From: Brachionus manjavacas | Taxonomy: Eukaryota > Rotifera > Eurotatoria > Ploima > Brachionidae | Assembly: GCA_019054805.1 (NCBI GenBank) | Contig: JAHQIY010000003.1 | Location: 1,240,001 to 1,304,000 of the forward strand | Length of the DNA: 64,000 nt | Direction: 5' to 3' | Shown: in pieces, positions 21,255 through 30,290 of the stretch | Layout of the letters: every line of letters starts with the position of its first letter | Position numbering within the stretch: position 1 is the first letter of the stretch | Notes under the pieces: generated by a model | Databases searched by the model: none | What the model saw: the letters and a program-made list of their open reading frames with translations, nothing else | Told to the model about the DNA's origin: nothing | Program-made: the position numbers and the translations under genes

Positions 21255-24197
21255 CTAAGACACAATGTGACCAAGCACTTTAATTTCATTTGCAAACCAG
21301 CTACATTTAGTTGGGTTTATTTTTAAATTTGCTTCCTTTAATTTTTTAAAAACTTGTCTTATGTGAGAGATGTGTTCGTGAAAGGTTTTTGAATGTATAG
21401 TGATATCATCCATATAAACTTCAACGAAAGGAAGGTCACTTAGGGTCATCTGCATAATCCTACAGAAGTCTGTTGGCGCATTCTTTAAGCCAAAAGGTAG
21501 TCTTAAAAATTCAAAATGACCATCTGGAGTGGAAAAAGCAGTTTTATGAATTGAACTTTCATCCATTTTTACTTGCCAGTAGCCTGACTTTAAATCAAGT
21601 GCAGTGAACCAATTCGAGTCCCTCATTCTATCAATTACATCTGTAATATTTGGAAGTGGCCATCTTTCTGTTAAAGTATTTTCGTTTAACTTTCTATAAT
21701 CTATACAAATTCGTTTATTTCCGTCTTTTTTTGGAACAACAATTACAGGGGAAGACCAAGCCGATTTAGATGTTCGAATGATTCCTGCTTTTATCATCTT
21801 ACTGATTTCGGTTTTTAAAAATTGGCGTTCGTTTTCTGACATTCTATATGGTCGTTTATAAATAGGAGCTACATTTTCATCAATCAACCTAATTGCGTGT
21901 TTATACACCTCACAGCTCCCTAATTCTTCTATAGAATTAGCAAATAAACATTTTGCTTCGGTTAATATTTTATCAAAAGCTTTTTGCTGATTGAATGATA
22001 AAGGACTTACAGGGTTAACCTTATATGATTTGTCTTCCCAAAAATAATCATCTGAGGTTTCTGGATTAACATCAGATAGAAAAATATCAAAAATATTTTC
22101 TTCTTTATTACTTTCGCTACTTTCTAATTTAAAATCTGAACCTGGAAATTTTATAAGTCCTTGGGATGGAAAAATTCCTGAATTTGTTTTTTGAAACCAA
22201 TCAAGACCTATCAAAACATCATGGTCTTCATGATCGAAAACAATAAATTCGATTAAACATAAATTGTTACCTAGCTTAATTTCAATTGGTTTCGTTTTGC
22301 CAGAAGCATGAGTAATTATGCCTGTTGCTGTCTTTATTTTGTTTTCACATGCTAAAATATCTATATTATATTGAACTGCTGTCATATGGTTCATAATAGA
22401 ATGGGTAGCCCCGCAATCTATTCCTATTTTCATTAATTTACCTCCTACATAACCTGTAGTTGATGGTATACAGTTAATATTTTTCGAGAGAGAAGAAACC
22501 ATATAAATCTTTTCTTCCGAATCAGAAACAATTTCTAAAGAATTTATCTTTTTTAATATTACCCTGCACTTATTAGCATAATGTCCTTTCTTTTTACATC
22601 TAAGACATGTAATATCATGTGATTTATTGTTTCTTTGATTTAAATATTTATTAGATACAGTTTTTTGTTTTTGTAAGTCTTTGAAAGTATCTCTTTTATA
22701 TGAATTATTATTTTTCTTTTTTACATTAGTTTTAACAAAGTTAACTTTAGATATGCAGCTAGCCGCTGATTCTAATTGAATCGTAAGTGGGATAGCCTCC
22801 GACAGCTTAACGATTTTTCTACAAATAATTTCTCTTTTTGTATTTTCTTTTAAACCTTCTCTAAAGTAAAACATTTTTTCTTCCTCAGCCATAAAGCCTA
22901 ACTTATTGGTCAAAGTCAAAAATCTGTTTACAAAATGTTCAACATTTAATTCTTTATGTTTTAAATTAGAGAGTTCGCTTCTTATCTTATGTTCTCTATC
23001 GACGTTTCTAAAGGTATCTTTGAGCTCTTTTTCAAACTCGAACCAGTTACTTTTTGACTCAATATGTCTTTTTAATATTAACAATGGTAACTCAGCCACA
23101 AAATTGACGACTGCATTCAGTCGATCTTCATCAGGAATTTTTGCTGCTATAAAACCTTGCTTGATCATAAAAAGCCAATCTTCTATATCATCTTTATTAT
23201 TACCAGAAAATTTTGGTGTACTTACATGAAGATGTGTTGGTTTATTCTCCATATTTTGGTTGAGCAAAAATTTATAGATTGGATCGTTCGGTAAAGGAAA
23301 CATTTGTTCTCTCATCTCGACCGGATGATTTATTGAATTTCGTTTATTATTTATCATGTTATTATAATCATTTGATACATAGTCAGACATTTTAGGTGTT
23401 TTTTGTCGATCGTAATCATGAATAACCGAATTTGCTTGGTGAATTTTTGGATTCCAATCTTTTATTACATCTTTTTCATAACAATAAGATTCTGGTGTTT
23501 TTTGTGCATCATCATCACTGATAAGTATTGATTTAGGCGTTTTTTCGTTATGATCCATATTATAAAACATTTTGTTTAAATTATTCGATTTCGACTTTAT
23601 TGAAACATCATTTTGCGAGCGATTATTTATAGTTGAATAATCTAGCTTGTAAAAGTCTTTATTCATTATTAGAAATTGTTCTTCTTGTTGGCTGTTGCTG
23701 ACAGTTGAGTTGTTAAGAAGATCCTCGTTGAATTGTACATTTTTTTTCTTATCAGAAGCTTGTAAGTCAAAATATTGACTCTCGTTTTGATTTAACTGTT
23801 TCTTAAGTTCTGATATTATTTTATCTTTCTCAAGATTATCCTCTTTTAGATTTTCATTTCTTAATAATAATTCTTCATTAGTCAGACAAAGTCTGTCAAT
23901 TTCTGAAGATACATCATCTTTCTGCTCATCTACGTCATCAGCGTCCAGTTTTATTTGTTTTATTTTGTTAACTTTGCTTTCAAAATTACTAATGCATTCT
24001 ATGCACTTTGATTTCCTTGTATCAGTGGCATCATTGCTTTCCGCAATATCCTTTAATTCTGCTACAGTAGCTCTGTAAGCAGCCACTACCTTATCCAGGG
24101 AGTAAGCTAAGGATTTAGCCTTGCAAATATTAAGAGCTTTTATTTTTTTCCACTTTTTTGAATCGATATCCTCGATTATAGAGCCTATTTCACTCAT
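21255..24197 (-). CDS. Ty3/gypsy gag-protease-RT polyprotein, right copy (980 aa)
   Basis: One uninterrupted frame from ATG 24197. Residues 1-165 are mostly helical/coiled coil. About 310-500 form a capsid-like retrotransposon gag domain. About 530-543 is a CCHC zinc knuckle (CLRCKKKGHYANKC). About 590-670 is an aspartic protease with IGIDCGATHSI, where Cys replaces the usual Ser/Thr after the catalytic Asp, and VLIGLDWF. RT begins about 770 and includes FTALDLKSGYWQV, LPFGLKNAPTDFC and YMDD at about 924-927. The frame ends at a stop created exactly at the inverted junction (21255), so the RT thumb, RNase H and integrase are missing. One substitution relative to the left arm changes Arg to Cys near residue 107. 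Confidence 0.9.
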   Translation of the reverse strand: MSEIGSIIEDIDSKKWKKIKALNICKAKSLAYSLDKVVAAYRATVAELKDIAESNDATDTRKSKCIECISNFESKVNKIKQIKLDADDVDEQKDDVSSEIDRLCLTNEELLLRNENLKEDNLEKDKIISELKKQLNQNESQYFDLQASDKKKNVQFNEDLLNNSTVSNSQQEEQFLIMNKDFYKLDYSTINNRSQNDVSIKSKSNNLNKMFYNMDHNEKTPKSILISDDDAQKTPESYCYEKDVIKDWNPKIHQANSVIHDYDRQKTPKMSDYVSNDYNNMINNKRNSINHPVEMREQMFPLPNDPIYKFLLNQNMENKPTHLHVSTPKFSGNNKDDIEDWLFMIKQGFIAAKIPDEDRLNAVVNFVAELPLLILKRHIESKSNWFEFEKELKDTFRNVDREHKIRSELSNLKHKELNVEHFVNRFLTLTNKLGFMAEEEKMFYFREGLKENTKREIICRKIVKLSEAIPLTIQLESAASCISKVNFVKTNVKKKNNNSYKRDTFKDLQKQKTVSNKYLNQRNNKSHDITCLRCKKKGHYANKCRVILKKINSLEIVSDSEEKIYMVSSLSKNINCIPSTTGYVGGKLMKIGIDCGATHSIMNHMTAVQYNIDILACENKIKTATGIITHASGKTKPIEIKLGNNLCLIEFIVFDHEDHDVLIGLDWFQKTNSGIFPSQGLIKFPGSDFKLESSESNKEENIFDIFLSDVNPETSDDYFWEDKSYKVNPVSPLSFNQQKAFDKILTEAKCLFANSIEELGSCEVYKHAIRLIDENVAPIYKRPYRMSENERQFLKTEISKMIKAGIIRTSKSAWSSPVIVVPKKDGNKRICIDYRKLNENTLTERWPLPNITDVIDRMRDSNWFTALDLKSGYWQVKMDESSIHKTAFSTPDGHFEFLRLPFGLKNAPTDFCRIMQMTLSDLPFVEVYMDDITIHSKTFHEHISHIRQVFKKLKEANLKINPTKCSWFANEIKVLGHIVS

Positions 24198-24299
24198 TGC
24201 ACAATTAATAATTAGTACTAATATAAAATTATCGCGCGGAATAATGCTTTTGTCTATTATCTATCTGTTTATATCGGTCTTTATCGCTGCTTCCATATA

Positions 24300-24662
24300 T
24301 GTTAGTCTAGGGAATTTGGCCTGAATACCTTCGATTAACTTCAGAGGAGATAGAATGAAGCGAAGAACAAAATCGTGTTGAATAAACGTTTATTATTATT
24401 TTAAAGTAAATAGGAAAAATACAAGTTAAAAAGCTCTTCTCTTTAAGAATTACAACTTCTATTTATATTCAGTAGTTGTATCTTAAAAAGGTCATTAATC
24501 ATAAAGAATCTAAATAAAGATAAGTTGTGAATTAAATCGGTCATAAAGATTTATGACATATGATAAATGATTCATAAAAACATAAAGATAAAATCTAGAT
24601 AAGTTGTGAAAATTGATAAGGTTAATTTAAATAATTGAAGCGGTTATTTTCACACCGTAACA
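24300..24662 (-). repeat. Long terminal repeat, inverted copy
   Basis: Reverse complement of the LTR at 13738-14100, same 363 bp length. It serves the minus-strand gag-pol. Two LTRs in inverted orientation cannot be the two ends of one normal provirus. Confidence 0.75.
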
Positions 24663-25609
24663 AGTTTAATTAGGAAAAAATTGAATTTTCCAATGATTTT
24701 TTGTTAAACTTCTGAAACAACTTCGCCAGGATTGTGAGTGCAGAACACGGCTGTTGCTGAATTTTTGAAACCAGTGTAAAATTTATTCATCTGTCTTTTT
24801 GACTTTTAAATAAAATTAATTAAAAATTAAATTAAAATTCTAAATTAAAAAAAAAACAATAATTAAGGATGATGAAATCGCACCCCCTTTCTTACATTCA
24901 TGAAATGAAATGCTATCCATTTCACTGTCTTAAATTGAAAAAATTCTAAAAAAATTTAAAAAAGTAATTTAAAATTAACAAGTACTTTTAGTGCTGGTAT
25001 AATTAAGCTCGCTCATTATTATCTATTTTTAACAACAAAAAATTATCTAAATTGCTTGCTTTATACTATTTACAACTATTTATCTCTAAGTCACTATTAA
25101 AAATTAAATGAAAATAAAAAAAAGAAGCTATGTAAGTTTAAGTATACTTAAAACTGGACAGTATTAGCTAAAAAATATTTTTTTTTATCTTCTTTAAGGA
25201 AATTTTATAATTGAAAAAACACAACTTTCATTCAAAAGGAATAAAGCATATATTACAGACAAGTTCGTCTGATTTCAGCCAGTTGTTTTTTTTCAATATT
25301 AATATACCCTAAAAAATAAAACTTTTTACAAAAGAAATTAAAAAAATTAAATATTTGCTTGATTTTCTCCATGGCTCGTTTTGTATTTTGAATATTTCGA
25401 TTATCCATCTTCGAATTAATTGATTGCGATTGATTATAATAAAACTTTAGCTAAAAATTTAAAAGTGAATTTTTTTGTAATTTTTTTTTACAATATTTTA
25501 AATTTTTCAAAAATTGTAAACAAATACTTGTTAATGATTACGATATTATTTTATGTTAAAGCATGTACAGAAGCAAATATAATTGTCTAAAATTTCATTT
25601 AATTTAAAC
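24663..25609. other. Flank beyond LTR, right arm
   Basis: Mirror of 12791-13737. No gene seen. Confidence 0.5.
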
Positions 25610-26163
25610 TGGTTGTTTGGAGTGGTTGATGGTAGTTGGCCGTTGGAAGTTGTTTTTTGTTGGCCGTTGGAAGTTGTTGGTAATTGATTGTTGGCCAACG
25701 TCTAATCACCAAATAACAACCTCCACTTTCCAACAGCCAACATCCAATAACTAACAACAAAAAACCAGTCTATTTTTCTTTTTTTATATTATAATAAAAT
25801 TTTTAATTATTTTTTTCATAAAAAATTTTTTTTCATCTTTTATTTTTTGATAAAATTTTTAATTTATTTTTTTTCAATTATTTATCTTTTATTTATATTT
25901 TGTAAGTAAAATGATTTTTTTTTCTCTAATTTTTAAGAAAAATTTTTAATTTGTAATATTTTGAAATTATTTTTTTTTATTAAAAAACTGTTTTTTTTTT
26001 AATTAATGAACATATTAAATTATCTTAAATTTTTATTTTTTGTTATCTTATCACCTCATAACTTATAACGAGAACGCCCGTATATTTTTGGCCGTTTATT
26101 TTGGCGGTCTAAAAATTAAGCCGCGAAGCTGGCCGGCCAAATGGCCGTGTCCAACACTAAAAA
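25610..26163. repeat. GGCGGTC/CCAACA-rich dispersed repeat, right arm copy
   Basis: Reverse complement of 12237-12790. Runs from GGTAGTTGGCCGTTGGAAG-type repeats to the GC-rich palindromic head with GCTGGCCGGCCAAATGGCC. Confidence 0.6.
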
Positions 26164-26390
26164 AAGTCTTTTCTTAAGTATAGTCAAATGGATGATATTT
26201 ATTTGTTAACATTAGATAATTGGTTGTTTAAGATCAATATTTAGATAATTAAGAATGTGATGGTATGGGAATTGGGGGGATAGTCCACCCGCGTTGATAT
26301 AATTTAAATGTTTAGTGTGAACTCATATGTGAAATCAAAGTTAAGTGAGAAGATAAGATAGAAAAAATCTATAATTTCCAAAAACAAAAA

Positions 26391-27372
26391 TTATTGGTTC
26401 ATCGCTTTCAAGCAATTGGAAACAATCAAATTTAATAAATGAGCAATACATGGAATCCTTTCCAAACCTAGATTTTTTGACATTTGAAGCATGGTACTCA
26501 CATTGACAGTTATAAAAAATTTGGTCTTTCGAAGAATTGAAAATTCATCGAGAACACAAGATGAACGAAAATTCATCGAGATGTTGACGGAGAGATCCCT
26601 TGCTGTATGATCACCCAAAATATGTCGAACAGCCAAAAGCATTGACCGTAAGTTAAGTTTAGCGTCTAAAAAATGAGCTGTTAATCTTTTATATGAGAAG
26701 TTTTGAACAGATGTCCAGCATTCGGTTGTCAGGCTCACACTTTTTATTTTTCCTAATCTTGATATAGTCGATTTTTTTTCTCATTCATAATAAACGCTTA
26801 CTAATAACAGAATAGCTTGAAAAATTTATTCTTAACACACCGAAAAGGAAGCCCTTTAGGACTGATAAACATCGAGGGTAAATAAAACGGACCATTTTCT
26901 CTTTTATTGGTTTCAAATTCGTTATTCAATTTGATATTATATTTTTGTTCCAAATGTCGAAACATTTTTGAATTTGAATTGTCGTTATGAGAAATCTGAA
27001 GATTACAAACTTTATTATTTGTATTAACCATGCATTTGACAATTCGGTTAGGTAATAATTTGCCACTTTTGTTAGAAGTTCCAATGAAGTTTTTTTTTAA
27101 CTTTTTAATTTAAAAAAATCCCAGCATTTCGATTTTTTTTTCTACAGCTGGATTATTCATCATTTTTATATTAGGATAATTCTGGGGTTTCTCTATCCGA
27201 AGTGATACTTTCGTAAAGAGACAAATTATTAATTTGCTCAACAAATAAGCTTAAGTCCTTATAATTATCTAATTGTCCACTTGAACCTGGCTATGAATTT
27301 TCCGTTCTTTGTTTCTTTTGAATATGTATTAAAGAGAATGATTCTGATATGGGAAGCTTCTGAGCTGACATT
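26391..27372 (-). pseudogene. hAT transposase, N-terminal half, truncated
   Basis: A minus-strand frame starting about 27372 with several stops. A BED-finger remnant reads NKVCNLQISHNDNSNSKMFRHLEQKY (27020-26940). The RNase H-like start follows at about 26738 (TECWTSVQNFSYKRLTAHF, including the region of the first catalytic Asp), then GLERIPCIAHLLNLIVSNCL (about 26410-26470), the Cys-x-x-His block. The similarity ends at LKA, exactly where the palindrome starts (26399); the last three codons are palindrome sequence. The C-terminal half is absent here. The piece at 7886-8235 is a hAT C-terminus, but nothing shows that it belongs to the same copy. Confidence 0.75.
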
Positions 27373-29035
27373 TTTGTTTATTATTTTTTAAGGAAAGTGA
27401 AATATTTCAAAAAAAAAGTATTAAATAGGAGTATTAATCCAATATTTAAAAAAAAATTTAAAAAGTTTTGAGTCATAAATAAAATATTAGGCAAATTACG
27501 GCCTAGTTTAGGTATTTTTAAAGTGAACTAATTATATCATGTAATAAATACAAAAGAAAATTAGAGTTACTAACAAGTTTATTTTTAAATAAATTTGACT
27601 ATAAATTAATAAATAAAGTATTTATAAAAATAAATAAGTAAAATATTAACAAAATATTTAATAGTTTTTTATTATACTAAATAAAATTCAATTAAATATT
27701 ATATTCCCAAAAAAACTTTAAACTTGATTAAAATGATAATGAAGTAGAATTCATCAAGCATTTTTAAAGATTATATCTGGCAAATATATTTTAATAGATT
27801 AAATAAGTTATATTAAAAAAGTGATTTTAATTTAAACAAAATGCAAGAAAATTTTTATATTTAAAAATTTAGTTAGAATTGTGACAAATTAAATGTTAAA
27901 ATAATAAGTTTAATAACCAGTTGATTGCTTGTTTGATTGATGTTCGATTCTATTAAGAATAAATTGTTTGTAATGAACGATACCTAAAAAAAAGATTACA
28001 AAGATGTGAAAGGTTGCGTGACTATAGAAAATAATTTAAAATAAATTTGGATAGTCCAGTCCATTTTACGGCCAGAATACCATAACAGGTACCGGACTGC
28101 GCGATTTTAGTCCGATTTATAAATGTGCCAGCTTTTTTTTATAAATTAAAATTCAACTTCTTTAACAAAACTTAAGCCTGCTTAATAAGAGTAAAAGGAA
28201 AAAATTTGGTAAGATGATTGATCATTTGATTGATGTCCGAATGTCCAATCCAATATCCAACCATAATTCTATCCATTTCAAATCCAGTCATCCATTCCAG
28301 TCCATTCCATACAAATCCATTAAAAAATTCCTTCCATGCTGCGCTCATCACGATGCCTGATCTCATTTTAAAAAAACTATTTACTCTGTTTCATGCTATC
28401 CGATACATAGGACATTATAAGAATGCCTATAGCACGATACAGAGATCTAGTTAGAAAAAATGGGCATCCCGCAGCTTAAATTTATTTATCAAGGTATTCC
28501 GTCCCACGGGAACCCATTTTTAGGCTCAAACGTTTAAAGAACACTTTACCGAATCTTTTATGTCTACCACAGCTATTGTATTCATACTAACTATGAAATA
28601 CACTGTGGAAAAATGGCAGGGGTCAACGCAAGCATCATTAACTATCCGACTCAATGACAACAAAACCTCACTGACTCAACTCGTGAAGGTCTAATCGGAA
28701 AGACGGCTTCGACCCGGGCGAGTTGTATCCAAACCAACCCCTCTGACTCTTAAAAGAAAGTCTTAAAGTACTGGTAGCCATTTGAAAAATGACGTTTATA
28801 AAAGACACAAGTTCATGAATTAAGAAACTTATTTCATCCTTTTTTCTTAAGTTTAAAAGTTCAATTTATTTAAAATGAACCCTCCTTAGATTTAATAATT
28901 AAATTAAAAATTGTAAATTGATATTTAAAACTTCAATTTAGCTGTGTCATTTTTCAAATACAAAATTATGTTTAAATATGTTTTTTAATCAATTTAATTA
29001 ATTAAATTTAATAATAAAACAGTAGGTTAATGTAA
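27373..29035. other. No gene recognised
   Basis: 27400-28000 is plain AT-rich. 28210-28330 has clustered TCCA words. 28440-28760 is locally less AT-rich (CATCCCGCAGC, TTCGACCCGGGCGAG) but matches nothing I know. Short frames here are not convincing. Confidence 0.35.
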
Positions 29036-29107
29036 GAAGCAATAGCGCAATGGTAACCGTGATGATCATCTAATCCAAAAGAGGAAGGTTCGATCCCCGC
29101 TATTTTT
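29036..29107 (+). repeat. tRNA-like unit (decayed tRNA or SINE head)
   Basis: A good A-box-like element (TAGCGCAATGGTAACC, 29043-29058) and a B-box (GGTTCGATCCC, 29088-29098) stand at tRNA spacing. AATAGCG at 29041 pairs perfectly with CGCTATT at 29098-29104, but that register conflicts with the box positions, and the T-stem does not pair. I therefore read it as a tRNA pseudogene or the head of a tRNA-derived SINE, not a working tRNA. Confidence 0.45.
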
Positions 29108-29149
29108 TAAAAATCTTTAAAAATCAAGGTGAAAAAAATTTACTCAAAA

Positions 29150-29850
29150 AATTTTTATTCAAAAAAAAAGAAAAAAAAGTAAAAATTTTATTTGTAAAAA
29201 TATTGTTGATTGTTTGGAGTTGTTGTAAGTAGTTTGTGGTAGAAGTTGTTGGTTGTTGATTGTAGTTGGTGTTTGTTTGATGGTGTTAGATGATATCTTT
29301 TTAAAAAATAAAAAATTAATATAAAAAAAATAAAAAAAAAAAAGTCATCGGTTGCATGGCTCAGGTGATACTAAGTGCGTGTTGGTCGTTATTGGTATTT
29401 GGTCGTTGCTTTCTCCTTAATAATATTTAATTTCTCTAAAAAAAATTAATAAAATTCAAAAGAAAATTAACTTAATTTTTAATTTTAAAAATTGAATTAG
29501 AAAAAAAAAAATTTTATTTACAATGTTTCATTTAAAATAATATAAATGCATGAATTACTTTTTTTTTAATAATTCTTTAGATTAAAAAAATTGATTGAAA
29601 TATCGGGATGCACGATTTTTGTCTTTAAATTAAGTTAAATTTTCATTTGAATTTTTTAATTTTTTTTGTTTTTTAAAGTATTTTTAACTTCGAATTAAAT
29701 TTTTTAATTTTTAATTTTTAAAATTTATTTTTTTTTTATTAAAAAACTGTTTTTTTTAATTCATAAACAAACTAAATTATCTTAAATTTTTGTTTCCTAA
29801 TATCTTATCACCAGACCGCCGTTTATTTTGGCGGTCTTAAAATTTGACCT
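29150..29850. repeat. Third, diverged copy of the GGCGGTC repeat
   Basis: Begins with GTTGTTGG/GGAGTTGTTG-type repeats (29195-29285), passes through T-runs containing AAATTATCTTAAATTTTTG, and ends at GACCGCCGTTTATTTTGGCG (29814-29833). The order matches 25610-26110 but with substantial divergence. It lies outside the palindrome, so the family is dispersed. Confidence 0.55.
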
Positions 29851-30029
29851 CAATAAAGGTTTTAAATCGCTGAAATAAAGGTAATAAAGTTATTTAATCG
29901 CTGAAAGTATGAAAAGTAAAAAACAACAAACAGAGATTGACTGAATGATAATTGCAACGTTCATAAGTAATTTTTTAATTTTCGCATTATTAATTTTAAA
30001 CTTTTTGTCCATTATATTATTCGTTTAAA

Positions 30030-30290
30030 AATAGTGCAATAAAAAGTTTTAAAAACATTAAACATATTATCTGCACCTTCAGCCATAAGGTATCTTGGTG
30101 AATAATCTCGAATTTTTCTGAAAATTGCTCTAAAAAAATTTCATAATCAAATTCAGTTTCAGTATCACAAATGGCAATAGCATTCGGATGAAAGTGTATT
30201 TGATAATCTATAGTGCTGACAATCAACAATGGGAATCATTGGAATATAATTTTATATGTTCCATCTGCAACTTGAATTACCTGTAATTGA
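30030..30290 (-). pseudogene. MULE-type transposase remnant
   Basis: On the minus strand ADGTYKI (about 30250-30270) is followed by one stop and then FPLLIVSTIDYQIHFHPNAI and AICDTETEFDYEIFLEQF. This matches the region of the first catalytic Asp of MULE transposases (Asp-Gly/Ala-Thr-Tyr-Lys, then Phe-Pro...Thr-Asp...Phe-His-Pro). The remainder is not recognised. A possible zinc-finger piece of the same kind of element lies at 47235-47444. Confidence 0.55.

Larger units (their letters stand above)
20505..26399. repeat. Right arm of giant palindrome (~5.9 kb)
   Basis: Reverse complement of 11997-17889. It holds env end (plus), reversed RT-protease-gag, inverted LTR and inverted flank. Its outer end cuts a hAT transposase frame at 26399. 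Confidence 0.93.

Noticed and set aside
22906..23229. Plus-strand frame opposite gag (also 15137-15493 minus)
   Set aside because: Antisense shadow of the gag coding sequence; present in both palindrome arms for that reason.
13738..24662. A complete LTR retrotransposon with two LTRs
   Set aside because: The LTRs are inverted relative to each other, each belonging to its own gag-pol; no 3' LTR or polypurine tract follows the env-like region.
28440..28760. Locally GC-richer block as a possible SINE or RNA gene
   Set aside because: No A/B boxes, no repeat partner within the window and no stable fold evident by eye.
29041..29104. Functional tRNA gene
   Set aside because: The perfect 7-bp outer pairing is out of register with the A and B boxes, and the T-stem does not pair.
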